NCBI GenBank assembly: GCA_041390145.1
Contig: JAWKQM010000008.1
Span: 62,001 to 126,000, forward strand
DNA length: 64,000 nt
Direction of reading: 5' to 3'
DNA from: Gemmatimonadales bacterium
GTDB taxonomy: Bacteria > Gemmatimonadota > Gemmatimonadetes > Gemmatimonadales > GWC2-71-9
Both the position numbers and the translations under genes were made by a program. Below the pieces are notes generated by a model. The model saw only the letters and a list, made by a program, of their open reading frames with translations, ran no database searches and was not told the DNA's origin. Below, piece by piece: positions 8,884-18,113 of this stretch; position 1 is the first letter of the stretch, and each line of letters starts with the position of its first letter.

Positions 8884-9023
8884 GAGATCTGCGTTCCCTG
8901 CGTTGGAGTATGCCGGCCCGGTCGGCGGGCCGTGCTGCCGGGCCCCAAGATACACCGGGAGGCGGGGATGGAGGAGGGGGCGAGGGTTTGCGCCGGGGGG
9001 CGGCCCCGTGGGAGATTCCCGGG

Positions 9024-9785
9024 ATGACCGACCCCAACGAACCATCCAACGGCCCCTGGCCGACCGGCCCCGGCCTCCCCGACATCCGCGACTGGCTGGC
9101 TGGTCCGGGATCCCGGCTCAGCGAGCTCGCTCGCATCGGCCGCATCGCCATGGAGTTTCTCCGCGGCTTCCGGGCGCTCCACTTCGTGGGCCCTTGCGTG
9201 ACAGTCTTCGGCTCGGCCCGGGTCCGCGCGGACGATCCTCACTACCAGTTGGCCCGTGCGGTGGGAGCCCGGGTGGCCGACTTGGGCTATACCGTCATGA
9301 CCGGCGGCGGCCCTGGCATCATGGAGGCGGCTAATCGCGGGGCGTACGAGGCGGGAGGCCGCTCCATCGGCTGCAACATCAAACTGCCACACGAGCAGCG
9401 CCCCAACCCCTACGTGGACCGGTTCATCACCTTCCGGTACTTCTTTGTCCGCAAGGTGATGCTGGTCAAGTACAGCGTCGCCTTCGTTGTCATGCCTGGG
9501 GGCTTCGGCACGCTCGATGAGCTGTTTGAGTCCCTGACGCTGGTCCAGACGGGCAAGATTGCGGCGTATCCCGTGGTGCTGATGGGCACGGAGTACTGGC
9601 GGCCGCTGTGCGATTTCATGCGGAACACGCAGGCAGCCAGGGGCATGGTGGGGGCGGCCGACCTCGACCTCCTGACGGTGACTGACTCGCTCGACGAGGC
9701 GGTGGCCGCGATCCAGCGGGGGGTCGCCGCCCTGCCAAAGTCGTGGGTCCCGCCGAAGCGGCGCCGGCTGTTGCTCGAGCGGTAG
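9024..9785 (+). CDS. LOG family protein (TIGR00730-type)
   Basis: The 253-residue product carries both family marks: GGGPGIMEAANRGA near residue 95 and PGGFGTLDE near residue 160. Characterised LOG proteins are phosphoribohydrolases that release a free base from nucleoside 5'-monophosphates (cytokinin activation in plants and some bacteria); older annotations call them lysine decarboxylases. The first 45 residues, rich in Pro and Gly, are poorly conserved. The ATG at 9024 has GGGAG nine bases upstream. It stands alone and ends before a strong hairpin. Confidence 0.87.
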   Translation: MTDPNEPSNGPWPTGPGLPDIRDWLAGPGSRLSELARIGRIAMEFLRGFRALHFVGPCVTVFGSARVRADDPHYQLARAVGARVADLGYTVMTGGGPGIMEAANRGAYEAGGRSIGCNIKLPHEQRPNPYVDRFITFRYFFVRKVMLVKYSVAFVVMPGGFGTLDELFESLTLVQTGKIAAYPVVLMGTEYWRPLCDFMRNTQAARGMVGAADLDLLTVTDSLDEAVAAIQRGVAALPKSWVPPKRRRLLLER

Positions 9786-9793
9786 GTACGCAA

Positions 9794-9821
9794 ACGGGGC
9801 GCGGACTGCTCCGCGCCCCGT
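9794..9821. terminator. Bidirectional intrinsic terminator
   Basis: A perfect 11-bp GC-rich stem (ACGGGGCGCGG / CCGCGCCCCGT) with a six-base loop sits between the convergent LOG and coiled-coil lipoprotein genes, close to both stops. It probably serves both. Confidence 0.65.
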
Positions 9822-9840
9822 CGCCTGCGCCTGCCCGTTG

Positions 9841-10764
9841 TCAGTCGATGACGAGAATCAGGAACTTCGAGGGCGCCCAGAACCCTTCGGGCGAGGCGAT
9901 CTTCACGCCGCCGGTGACGCGGCCCTTCGAGTCCGGCTTGTTCTCGATGTAGTCGGTGTTCTGCCGCGAGACGATCTTGTACCGCTCGGTCGTCATCGGC
10001 GACGGAATTTCCATGACGACCCGCCGATCGACGGCGGTGAAGTCCGCCTCGTTCAGCACGCGGGCCGGCTGCAGGGCCTTGCTGCCGAAGAAGAGGATCT
10101 TCGATCCGCCCTCCTCGACGATGATTCCCTTGGCCTTGAGCGAGTCCTTGGTGCCGATCACGTAGTAGACCGTGTTGCTGCGGTCGGTGATTGCCGTGAC
10201 GGTGTCGATGAGTTCCTTCTTCTCAACCGAGAGGGCGGCCACTTCCTGCTGGCTGGTGGCCAGCTGCTCGCTCATCGTGGCGATCTCGACCCGCTGCGTG
10301 GCGATCATCTGCTGGTACTCGGCAACGGCCGTCTCCAGCGACGAGAGATCGGTCTTCATGCTGTCCGACTGCTTGTTGAGCCGGCGGATCCGCGCCTGGC
10401 TGGCCGCGAGCCGCGTTTCGGCGTCGTTCAGCCGCTCGGTCATTTCCTTGACCCGCGCCAGGACGATGGCGCGCTGGTTGGCCTCCGGCTGCTGGCCCCC
10501 CTCCGAGCCCACGACCGGCGAGACGCCCGCCTTGAGATTCTTGACCTTGGCCATCTCGGCGTTGATTTCGTTCATCAGGCGCGCATTCTCGGCGACGGCC
10601 TGCAGCAGCGTGTCCTTCTCCGCCGAGAGGGCCGTGACCTGATCCAGCTGCATTTGAAGTTCTTCCTGCTGCTTCTTCTTTTCGGCGGGGGATGTGCAGG
10701 CGCTGAATGTCAGAGCTGCCAAGGCCAAAAATCCCACCACGCGGGGCTGGAACGTGATGCGCAT
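9841..10764 (-). CDS. Coiled-coil lipoprotein of unknown function
   Basis: The 307-residue product has a lipoprotein signal with a lipobox ending at the Cys of FSACTS. Residues about 30-190 form a long heptad-rich coiled coil with many Gln, Glu, Lys and Ala. A compact globular part follows, about residues 190-307 (VYYVIGTKDSL, ILFFGSK, and a basic-hydrophobic end). I do not recognise the globular part. The arrangement suggests a rod anchored to a membrane, perhaps spanning periplasm. The ATG at 10764 is preferred over the GTG three bases upstream because AGGAG lies six bases before it. It stands alone. Confidence 0.75.
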   Translation of the reverse strand: MRITFQPRVVGFLALAALTFSACTSPAEKKKQQEELQMQLDQVTALSAEKDTLLQAVAENARLMNEINAEMAKVKNLKAGVSPVVGSEGGQQPEANQRAIVLARVKEMTERLNDAETRLAASQARIRRLNKQSDSMKTDLSSLETAVAEYQQMIATQRVEIATMSEQLATSQQEVAALSVEKKELIDTVTAITDRSNTVYYVIGTKDSLKAKGIIVEEGGSKILFFGSKALQPARVLNEADFTAVDRRVVMEIPSPMTTERYKIVSRQNTDYIENKPDSKGRVTGGVKIASPEGFWAPSKFLILVID

Positions 10765-10852
10765 CACAATCTCCTGTAACGGGTTACGTCCATTGCAACC
10801 CTAGATAGAAACCTCCCGGACGGCAGCGCGCAAGAGTCGGGGGGGAAACGGA

Positions 10853-10874
10853 ACGGCCGCCCGGAGGCGGCCGT
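10853..10874 (-). terminator. Intrinsic terminator
   Basis: A 9-bp stem (ACGGCCGCC / GGCGGCCGT) with a CGGA loop begins five bases after the stop of the minus-strand gene at 10879. On the minus strand it is followed by TTCCGTTT. Confidence 0.6.
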
Positions 10875-10878
10875 CGTA

Positions 10879-12636
10879 TCAGCGGGAGACTGGGAGTCGG
10901 GTGAGCCCGATCCCCTCGAGGATCGGTTTGACCGTCGTGGGAACCGACGACGTGGGCTGTCCGGACCAGTGTTCGAGGCGGCGAGTTATCCAGCCCTGCA
11001 GTTCGGCGTATCGGGCGCCGGCGTCGGCGTCGTCAAAGTGCACCGTGCTTCCGGTAACCTGGTACCGACCGGACTTCGCCTGGAGCAGCGCGAAGACGGC
11101 GTCGATCTGCCCGAGGAGCCGGGTGCCTTCGTCCGCCGCTTCCTTGGATTCCTTCAGCGACGGATGCGTCAGCCAGTCGCGCAGCGACTCCCCGCTGCGC
11201 TCCAGCGTGCGCGCAGAATCCTGGTAGGCCTTCTCGATCACCCCTTCCATGACGTGATACTGTCGCACGGCGCTGGTGGCGGCGTCCAGCGCGCGGCGCG
11301 CTCCGGCAAGGCCGTCGTTCGTGGTGAGTTGCGTCTGGCTGAAAAGGCGCACGAGACCAGCCCGGTCCATCTGGGCGGAGAATTCACGACCAAGAATCCC
11401 ATACGACGCTGCGTACCCCTTGGCCAACGCCGCGCCGCCGTCGGAAGACACGTGCGCCGGCGCGGTGCCCGCGCTCAGTGCCTCGGTGCCCTCGCTCGGC
11501 AGGTCGATTGTCGGAGCGCTCGGGAGAATCCCGTCGGCCCTGACGCTGTCTCGGGATAGGGCGCTGGGCGCGTCGGCGGCCTCTGACCTGGTCGTTGGTG
11601 TTGCCACCGGAAAGCCGACGCTCGGGGCCGGCGTGGCCGTTGCCGAGTCGAGAGGGGCAACGGGGGCGGGGGCGGGGGTGGCCGCGGCGGCCGGCGCGGT
11701 GGCCGAGGCGAGCGTGACCATGCCCTGGTCGGAGTCATCCCCACCGGAAGTGAACGCGAAGATGACGGCTGCAATGAGCGCGGCGGCGGCAACGAAGAGC
11801 ATCGGCCGCAACTTGCGCATCGGCGGGGTGGGCACCGCTTGGTCGTCCATGTACGTCGGCGCGATGGCGGCGACTTCCTGTTCGACCGTTGGTTCGAGCG
11901 CTGCCGTGGCAGCCACCACCACAGGCTCGAGGTCGTCGGCCACGGCATCTTCCACCGGCAGCTCGGCGTCGATGGCCTGCGGTTCCGCCATCTCCACTGC
12001 CACCGGTTCGCTTTCCGCCACGACCGGGATCTCGTCGAGATGGATCTCGACCGGCAGACCAAGGTCGGAGGGGGCGAGTTCTTCGGCACGCTCGGCCACC
12101 GGCTCGATCGTCGAGAATGGTGGTTCGGTCGGGTCGGCGTCGTTGGCGTCCGGTGCGCTCTCCAGGTCCTCCAGCCGCAGCATCGTTCCGAAGACTGGTT
12201 CGGAATCCTCGGACATCTCTGGCGCGTCCACCGGTTCCGGGCGGACGAGGGTCAGCTCGGGGGTCGCCGGCGCGGGCGGCGGCTCCGGCTCGGCGCGCTG
12301 TGCCGGGGTGGGGAGCGGGTCGAGGAGGACGAGCAGGCGGTTGAGTTCTTCGAGGTCGCCCTGGTCGGGCTTCTGCGCCACCGGGGTTGGCAAGACGCGT
12401 GGCGTGGAGGTCGGGCTGGACGGGCGGGTGAACTTCAAGCGCGACGTGCGGGTGGCCGTGCCACCCTCCACGGCCATCCGATAGTGGGGGTGGCTTTCGA
12501 TCGACAGCCAGCGGTCGCTCCGCTGGTGATAAATCTCGGCATCCGCCGTGACCTCGCCGCGCTGCACGCCAGCGGTGAGTTCCTGGATTGACGGATAGAC
12601 CTGTTCCTTGCCAGTGACGAGTCGGATACGGTACAT
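10879..12636 (-). CDS. Single-pass membrane protein with acidic linker, unknown function
   Basis: The 585-residue product has three zones. Residues 1-60 form a small domain (YRIRLVTGKEQVYPSIQELTAG, EIYHQRSDRW) that looks like a sensor or GYF-like module but which I cannot assign. Residues about 70-270 are a low-complexity acidic stretch rich in Glu, Pro, Val and Ala. A single transmembrane helix (MLFVAAAALIAAVIFAF) follows. After an Ala/Pro/Thr-rich stretch, the last 180 residues are a helical domain. With no signal peptide, the N-terminus is probably cytoplasmic and the C-terminal domain periplasmic. It has its own promoter and terminator. Confidence 0.7.
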   Translation of the reverse strand: MYRIRLVTGKEQVYPSIQELTAGVQRGEVTADAEIYHQRSDRWLSIESHPHYRMAVEGGTATRTSRLKFTRPSSPTSTPRVLPTPVAQKPDQGDLEELNRLLVLLDPLPTPAQRAEPEPPPAPATPELTLVRPEPVDAPEMSEDSEPVFGTMLRLEDLESAPDANDADPTEPPFSTIEPVAERAEELAPSDLGLPVEIHLDEIPVVAESEPVAVEMAEPQAIDAELPVEDAVADDLEPVVVAATAALEPTVEQEVAAIAPTYMDDQAVPTPPMRKLRPMLFVAAAALIAAVIFAFTSGGDDSDQGMVTLASATAPAAAATPAPAPVAPLDSATATPAPSVGFPVATPTTRSEAADAPSALSRDSVRADGILPSAPTIDLPSEGTEALSAGTAPAHVSSDGGAALAKGYAASYGILGREFSAQMDRAGLVRLFSQTQLTTNDGLAGARRALDAATSAVRQYHVMEGVIEKAYQDSARTLERSGESLRDWLTHPSLKESKEAADEGTRLLGQIDAVFALLQAKSGRYQVTGSTVHFDDADAGARYAELQGWITRRLEHWSGQPTSSVPTTVKPILEGIGLTRLPVSR

Positions 12637-12723
12637 GCTGCCCCCAAGGAGAATCGGCGGGCGCTCGACAACAATTGCCCGCTGTCAACACAAGCAACAG
12701 TCAGGCCAGTTTTAAGACGTTTA

Positions 12724-12753
12724 TTTACAACAAGTTGCATTTTGCGCTGTCAA
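12724..12753 (-). promoter_or_regulatory. Probable sigma-70 promoter
   Basis: On the minus strand, TTGACA (12753-12748), an 18-base spacer and TGTAAA (12729-12724) lie about 90 bases before the membrane protein gene, inside an AT-rich island. The -35 box is perfect and the -10 matches 4 of 6. The rest of the 12637-12920 gap shows nothing else I can name. Confidence 0.45.
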
Positions 12754-12920
12754 CTAATTGCGGCGATGTGCAAGTGCTGTCGCGCCGGCGAAGCAGGCTG
12801 CGTGGCCTGGCGGCCTCACTGATTCGCGGGCTCCACGGGTCTGCAAGTCCTTGTGTCTCTTGGGGTAACAGCTTATCCTGCCGCCACCAAGCAGCATTCT
12901 TCAGGCGCAGGGAGGTTGGC

Positions 12921-13430
12921 ATGAGCGACGAACCGATGTATTTGCAGCGTCTCCGGCAGAATCGCAGGGGCAAGAGCAAGCGAGGCGGATCCGGTGCGGA
13001 GACCGCTGATGGATTGAGTGCGCAGGAGCAGGAGGCGTTGCGCTGGGCGCGGGAGGCCGCGGCGACGGATCTCCGCTCCACCAAGGATCTGGCGGGCGCC
13101 AAGTACGCCATCGTCATTCGCGTGAGTTCCGCGAGCGGGACGCCGCTGTCGTCGTGCGAGGGATTGCCGACGCGCGAAGCGCTCCTCGAGCGCATCAAGA
13201 ACGCCGCCTTCATGGGTGAGGACGTGGTGGGTGCGTATGAGGTGCGTGGCGGGCGTCCTCTCACCGTTGGCAACGACGACGGGACCATCACTCTCAAGTC
13301 CGGCGCCCCGCGTCCGGGGGCCAATCCGAAATCCCCCGAGGAGATGCTCCGGCAGGCCGCAAAGGACGCCGCCGAGCGCGCGAAGTCCCGTCCCCGGGAC
13401 GACGACCGCGGCGGTGCACGCCGGCGCTAG
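12921..13430 (+). CDS. Hypothetical protein, basic ends
   Basis: The 169-residue soluble product is not recognised. It has a basic N-terminus (RLRQNRRGKSKRGGSG), a central ordered part (about residues 55-125: KYAIVIRVSSASGTPL, LLERIKNAAFMGEDVVGAYEVRGGRP) and a charged, Arg-rich, probably disordered tail. The ATG at 12921 has GGAGG seven bases upstream. Its stop is one base before the start of the acyl-CoA synthetase gene, so the two are probably co-transcribed, though no shared function is evident. Confidence 0.7.
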   Translation: MSDEPMYLQRLRQNRRGKSKRGGSGAETADGLSAQEQEALRWAREAAATDLRSTKDLAGAKYAIVIRVSSASGTPLSSCEGLPTREALLERIKNAAFMGEDVVGAYEVRGGRPLTVGNDDGTITLKSGAPRPGANPKSPEEMLRQAAKDAAERAKSRPRDDDRGGARRR

Positions 13431-13431
13431 G

Positions 13432-15537
13432 ATGACCGCGTCCCTGGACTGCATTCTTCGACCGCGCCGCGTCGCAGTCATCGGGGCCTCGCGCACCCCG
13501 AACACGATCGGCAACGAGATCGTCTCCAACCTCGTCGACTACGGCTTCACCGGGACGGTCTTCCCGGTGAATCCGAAGGCCGACTCGATTCACTCCCTCA
13601 AGACCTACCCGACCATCGGCGCCGTCCCCGATCCGGTGGACATGGCGGTGATCACGGTTCCCAAGCAGCACGTGCTCGGCGTCGCCCGCGAGTGCGGCGA
13701 GGCGGGCGTGCCCGGGCTGACCGTCATCTCGGCGGGATTCCGGGAAGTCGGCGGCGAGGGCGTCGAACGTGAGCGCCAGTTGATGGAAATCGTCCGGCAG
13801 TACGGCATGCGGATGGTCGGGCCGAACTGCATGGGCGTGCTCAATGCCGATCCCGCGGTGTCGATGAACGCGACGTTTGCACCAAGCATGCCCCCCTTCG
13901 GCCGCGCGGCGTTTGTGTCGCAGTCGGGCGCGATGGGGTTGAGCGTCCTCGACTACGCCAAGGAATACGGCATCGGCATCAACCAGTTCGTCTCGATGGG
14001 CAACAAGCCCGACGTGAGTGGCAACGACCTCCTGCTCCACTGGGAGCAGGATCCCTCGGTCGGCGTGATCCTGATGTACGTCGAGAACTTCGGCAATCCG
14101 CGGAAGTTCCTGGAGATTGCCCGGCGGATGACGCGCACCAAGCCGATCATCGTGGTGAAGTCGGGCCGGTCGAAGGTCGGCGCACGCGCGGCCTCGTCGC
14201 ACACCGGCGCGCTGGCCGCCAGCGACACGCTCGTGGACGCGATGCTCTCGCAGGCCGGCGTGATCCGGGCGGAGACGGTGGAAGAGCTCTTCGACCTCGC
14301 CATGGCGTTCTCCGACGAGCGGACACCGCGGTCGCGGCGGACCGCCGTGGTGACGAATTCGGGCGGCCCCGGGATCCTGGCGGCGGACGCGCTGGAGCGC
14401 GTCCAGGTGGAACTGCCGGAACTCGCGCCGGAGACGGTGGCGCGGCTCAAGCCGCTCTTTCCCGAGGAAGCGTCGTTGCGCAATCCGCTCGACATGATTG
14501 CGAGCGCCACGCCGCCGGGGTATCGCGCGGCACTGGATGCGCTGCTCAACGATCCGAACGTCGATTCTGCCCTGGCCATTTTTGTCCCGCCGCTGGGGAT
14601 CAAGCAGGCGGATGTCGCCGAGGCGATCGCCTCGGTGGCGGGTGCGCATCCCGACAAGCCGGTGCTCGCGGTCCTGATGGGTCGCGAGGGGTTGCCGCAG
14701 GGGAAGGCCGAGCTGCATGAGGTCGGTGTTCCGGCGTACATCTTCCCGGAGTCGGCGGCGCGGGCGCTTTCCGCGCTGTGTCGCCAGCGGGAGTGGATGG
14801 AGCGGCCGGTCCCGCCGATCGAGACGCTCGAGGTTGACCGCGACACGGCGGCACGCCTGCTCGCCGACGCAGAGGCGGCGGGACTGTCACGGCTGGGAGA
14901 GGTCGAGTCGCTCGCGCTGCTTCGGGCCTACGGGATTCCCACCGCGGCGGCCGGCCTGGCGCGGAACCCGGATGAGGCGGTCACGCTCGCCGCAGCGACG
15001 GGTGGTGCCGTGGCGATGAAGATCGTGTCGCCCGAAATCGTCCATAAGACCGACGTCGGCGGCGTGAAGGTCGGCGTCGAAGGTGCCGCCGATGTGCGCG
15101 CGGCGTATGACGAGATTGTCGCGTCCGCGCGCCGCGCGGTGCCGAACGCCACCATCCACGGTGTCCTTGTCCAGGAGATGGTGCACGGCGGCCGTGAGAC
15201 GATCGCCGGCGTGACGCGCGATCCTTCCTTCGGTCCGCTGGTCATGTTCGGGCTGGGCGGCATTTTTGTGGAAGTGCTGCGGGATGTGGTCTTCCGGGTG
15301 GCGCCGATCAACCGGCGCGAGGCGTCGGACATGATTGCCGGCCTGCGCGGGGCGCGTCTGCTCGGGCCGGTGCGCGGCGCCCCCCCCGCCGACCGCGTGG
15401 CGATCGAGGAAGTCCTGCTCCGCTTGTCACGACTCGCCGAGGATTTTCCCCAGATTGCCGAACTCGACGTGAACCCGCTCCTCGCGTTTCCCGACCGCGC
15501 GGTGGCGGTGGACGGCCGGGTACTGCTCGGGTCCTGA
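13432..15537 (+). CDS. ADP-forming acetate/acyl-CoA synthetase, one-chain alpha-beta fusion
   Basis: The 701-residue product fuses the alpha and beta parts of NDP-forming acyl-CoA synthetase. Residues 1-460 hold the CoA-binding Rossmann domain (RRVAVIGASRTPNTIGNEI) and the ligase domains with SSHTGALAASD, where His257 is the phosphohistidine. From about residue 475 an ATP-grasp beta part follows (VAMKIVSPEIVHKTDVGGV, MVHGGRETIAGV, FGLGGIFVEVL, ELDVNPLL). The enzyme interconverts acyl-CoA with acid while making or using ATP from ADP and phosphate, or acts as an acetate-activating enzyme. The ATG at 13432 aligns with the family start. Confidence 0.9.
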   Translation: MTASLDCILRPRRVAVIGASRTPNTIGNEIVSNLVDYGFTGTVFPVNPKADSIHSLKTYPTIGAVPDPVDMAVITVPKQHVLGVARECGEAGVPGLTVISAGFREVGGEGVERERQLMEIVRQYGMRMVGPNCMGVLNADPAVSMNATFAPSMPPFGRAAFVSQSGAMGLSVLDYAKEYGIGINQFVSMGNKPDVSGNDLLLHWEQDPSVGVILMYVENFGNPRKFLEIARRMTRTKPIIVVKSGRSKVGARAASSHTGALAASDTLVDAMLSQAGVIRAETVEELFDLAMAFSDERTPRSRRTAVVTNSGGPGILAADALERVQVELPELAPETVARLKPLFPEEASLRNPLDMIASATPPGYRAALDALLNDPNVDSALAIFVPPLGIKQADVAEAIASVAGAHPDKPVLAVLMGREGLPQGKAELHEVGVPAYIFPESAARALSALCRQREWMERPVPPIETLEVDRDTAARLLADAEAAGLSRLGEVESLALLRAYGIPTAAAGLARNPDEAVTLAAATGGAVAMKIVSPEIVHKTDVGGVKVGVEGAADVRAAYDEIVASARRAVPNATIHGVLVQEMVHGGRETIAGVTRDPSFGPLVMFGLGGIFVEVLRDVVFRVAPINRREASDMIAGLRGARLLGPVRGAPPADRVAIEEVLLRLSRLAEDFPQIAELDVNPLLAFPDRAVAVDGRVLLGS

Positions 15538-15591
15538 GCTCCGCCTGGCGGCGCTTCCCGAGGTCGACCTCCCCGATCCGGTCGGAACTGT

Positions 15592-17187
15592 TCAGCGCTG
15601 TCCGCAGGCCCGCAGGATGGCCCTCGGCTCCGCCGCCTCCGGAAAGAGGCGCGCGGCCTGTTGCGCAAAGGGGATGGCGTCCTTGCACCGCCCGCGCCGC
15701 CGGTACGACTGGGCCACCATCACCTGGATCCGGTAACTCCCGGGATCCATGGCAGCCGCTTCCGCCCGTGTGCTCAACCGCCCCCAGACAGCAAGCAACT
15801 CCATTGCCCGCACCTGCTGAACGCTCCGCCAGGTGACGACCGCTCCCACGGTCAGCACCAGGGCGGCCACGGCCACCCGCGACTGCCACGTCGCGGGCCG
15901 CCGTTCCGGGAAGGGCTCCACCGGCAACAAGCTACCCGCCAGGCTCCACACGTAGAGCGCCGGCACCGGGAGCAGGAGAACGGCGTCGAATGCACCCACC
16001 ACTGCCGTGGCGGCGACCGTGCTCGCGAGGACGAGCGGCGCGAGATCCTGCACGCCGCGTGGGCTCGCCATCCAGCTGCGTACTCCGGTCAGGAAGAGGA
16101 GCCCTCCGGCGCAGGTGAGCAACAGGAAGGCGAAGAGCCCGCGCTCCGAGAGCACCGCCATCCAGTCGCTGCTTGGCCAAGGATTGGCCGCCATGCCCTC
16201 GCTGTCGAGCGAGGGATCCTCCGGCGTGACCACGGCGGGATACTCCACCGCCCAGTTGCCGGGACCGACCCCCAGCACCGGGTCGGCACGCACCAGCGAC
16301 AGACTGTTCTTCCACTGGAGCAGCCGCCCGCGCCCGCTGCCCTCCTGGTAATTGGTCAGGCCTTTCAGCGTGTCGACGTAGGGAGTGTCGCTCCGCCAAT
16401 CGAGCGCATTGGGTACGCTGAGCGCCAGGAGTGCGCCGGCCGCCACGGCCAGGAACGGGCCGAGCAGCCGTCGGCGGACCACAGCGTCGCGCCAGAGGCC
16501 GCCGGGAAAGAATGCGAGCAGCACGAAGACGGACCCTGACAGGGCCGTGGCCAGCCAGGCGGCACGCGAACGGGTGAGCACGAGCAGGCCGACGGTCAGC
16601 AGGGTGGCGAGGACGGAAAGAAGGTATCCAAACCGGTTTCGGGCAGTGAGGGCGACGGCGAACAGCGCCGGAAGGACGATCGCCGACAAGTGCGCCACGA
16701 AGTTGCGGTTGCCGAAGGTTCCACCGGGGGCGCGAGTCAGGCTGAACAGGTCGGAGTCGAGCAGGCCGTAGGCCTGGCCGATGGCGGTGAGCACGCCCAA
16801 CACCGCCCCCGCGGCGAGTCCGACGGTCAGCATCCGCCCGAGCCCGGCACGCGAGAGCTCCCGGCTGGACCAGAACAGGAGAAGCCCTGACCAGGTGATT
16901 CCCACCGCCCGGATGGCCAGCCATCCGTTCGTGGCGAACGCGGCGGAGATGATCGTCAGGCCGAGGTACGCGAGGAGGAAAAGGTCCACGCGGCTCCACG
17001 TCCATTCTCGCCGCCCCGGAATGACGAGCAGTGCCACCAGGAGCGCCGTCGCGTGGAGGATGACCTCCTTCGGCAGGAAGAACCGGTCGAGTTCGAAGCT
17101 CCGGTGCGGGACCACAGCCAGCACGACCGCGAACGCCCCCAGGATCAGGATGGCGGCGGCGAGTCGCTCGGCACGGCTGGCTTGCAC
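15592..17187 (-). CDS. O-antigen ligase/polymerase family membrane protein with TPR-like tail
   Basis: The 531-residue product has about 12 transmembrane helices. A large extracytoplasmic loop near the middle carries the Wzy/WaaL-like part (GRLLQWKNSLSLVRADPVLGVGPGNW), the usual family site. The last 80 residues form a helical TPR-like domain. Family members join or polymerise polysaccharide at the periplasmic face of the inner membrane. I chose GTG at 17187, which has GGAG eight bases upstream and leads directly to the first helix; a TTG at 17265 would add 26 poorly structured residues. No glycan gene cluster surrounds it, so its substrate is unknown. Confidence 0.8.
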   Translation of the reverse strand: MQASRAERLAAAILILGAFAVVLAVVPHRSFELDRFFLPKEVILHATALLVALLVIPGRREWTWSRVDLFLLAYLGLTIISAAFATNGWLAIRAVGITWSGLLLFWSSRELSRAGLGRMLTVGLAAGAVLGVLTAIGQAYGLLDSDLFSLTRAPGGTFGNRNFVAHLSAIVLPALFAVALTARNRFGYLLSVLATLLTVGLLVLTRSRAAWLATALSGSVFVLLAFFPGGLWRDAVVRRRLLGPFLAVAAGALLALSVPNALDWRSDTPYVDTLKGLTNYQEGSGRGRLLQWKNSLSLVRADPVLGVGPGNWAVEYPAVVTPEDPSLDSEGMAANPWPSSDWMAVLSERGLFAFLLLTCAGGLLFLTGVRSWMASPRGVQDLAPLVLASTVAATAVVGAFDAVLLLPVPALYVWSLAGSLLPVEPFPERRPATWQSRVAVAALVLTVGAVVTWRSVQQVRAMELLAVWGRLSTRAEAAAMDPGSYRIQVMVAQSYRRRGRCKDAIPFAQQAARLFPEAAEPRAILRACGQR

Positions 17188-17264
17188 GTCATGGACTCCA
17201 GGTACGGGGAAGTGGGACGGGGAATAGTATTGTGACCCGCCGTCGGGGGAAACTAAGATTGACA

Positions 17265-18113
17265 ATGTCCTTTCCGCCGTTGATTGACACCGCTGCCGTG
17301 CAGGGCCGCCTCGGGGACCCCACGCTCGCGGTGCTGGACGCCAGCTGGTATCTCCCGAACTCGGACCGGAACGCCTATGCGGAGTACCTTGCCGGGCATC
17401 TGCCCGGAGCCCGGTTCTTCGACCTCGACGCCACCAGCGACCACACGACGCCGTTGCCGCACATGCTGCCGACGGCCGAGGCGTTCGAAGCCGTGGCGCG
17501 CGAGCTCGGGATTTCGGCGGCGTCCTCCGTGGTGGTCTACGACGGATCCGGCGTGAATCTCAGTGCCGCGCGGGTGTGGTGGATGTTTCGCGCCTTTGGT
17601 CACGAGCGTGTCGCTGTGCTCGATGGCGGGCTCGGGGCGTGGCGGAGTGAGGGACGTCCGCTGGAAGTCGGTGCGCCGCCGCCCCGCGCCCGGGGCGATT
17701 TTGGCGCGGTGCTCCAGCCCGGTCACGTCCGATCGCTCTTAGAGATGGAGACCATCGTGGCCTCCCGGTCGGCGCAGGTGGTGGATGCCCGGCCGGCTGG
17801 CCGCTTCAGGGGCATCGACCCGGAGCCGCGCGCCGGGGTGCGGAGCGGGCACATGCCGGGTTCCCTCAGCCTTCCCTACGCCGACCTGGTCGATGCGAAC
17901 GGGCGCCTCCGCTCCCCCGATGCGCTTCGCGAGCGTCTGCACGCGAGCGGCGTGGATCTGCGCCGGCCGGTCGTCGCGACCTGCGGATCGGGGACCTCGG
18001 CCTGCGCCGTGTTGCTGGCGCTGGAGGTGGTCGGCGCACCTGCCGGTGCGCTCTACGATGGCGCCTGGACGGAATGGGGCGGGCGTGAGGATCTGCCGGT
18101 GGAGCGCTCATGA
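17265..18113 (+). CDS. sseA: Sulfurtransferase, 3-mercaptopyruvate type
   Basis: The 282-residue product has two rhodanese domains. The second carries the active-site loop CGSGTSA with Cys240, close in position to Cys238 of E. coli SseA. A CGSG loop is typical of 3-mercaptopyruvate sulfurtransferases, whereas thiosulfate enzymes usually have CRKG. The N-terminal domain (LDASWYLP, YAEYLAGHLPGARFFDLD) is the inactive copy. It moves sulfane sulfur to cyanide or thiol acceptors. The ATG at 17265 is the family start. It heads a run of six overlapping plus-strand genes. Confidence 0.9.
   Translation: MSFPPLIDTAAVQGRLGDPTLAVLDASWYLPNSDRNAYAEYLAGHLPGARFFDLDATSDHTTPLPHMLPTAEAFEAVARELGISAASSVVVYDGSGVNLSAARVWWMFRAFGHERVAVLDGGLGAWRSEGRPLEVGAPPPRARGDFGAVLQPGHVRSLLEMETIVASRSAQVVDARPAGRFRGIDPEPRAGVRSGHMPGSLSLPYADLVDANGRLRSPDALRERLHASGVDLRRPVVATCGSGTSACAVLLALEVVGAPAGALYDGAWTEWGGREDLPVERS

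Noticed and set aside
12637..12920. A plus-strand promoter or small gene in the AT-rich gap
   Set aside because: No -35/-10 pair with acceptable spacing and no frame with a ribosome-binding site on the plus strand; only the minus-strand promoter is supported.
15560..15571. 12-base palindrome GAGGTCGACCTC between convergent genes
   Set aside because: No loop for a terminator hairpin and no gene start nearby, so I treat it as chance.
17188..17265. TTG at 17265 as the start of the O-antigen-ligase gene
   Set aside because: It coincides with the start of the divergent sulfurtransferase gene and adds 26 polar residues; GTG at 17187 has a better ribosome-binding site.
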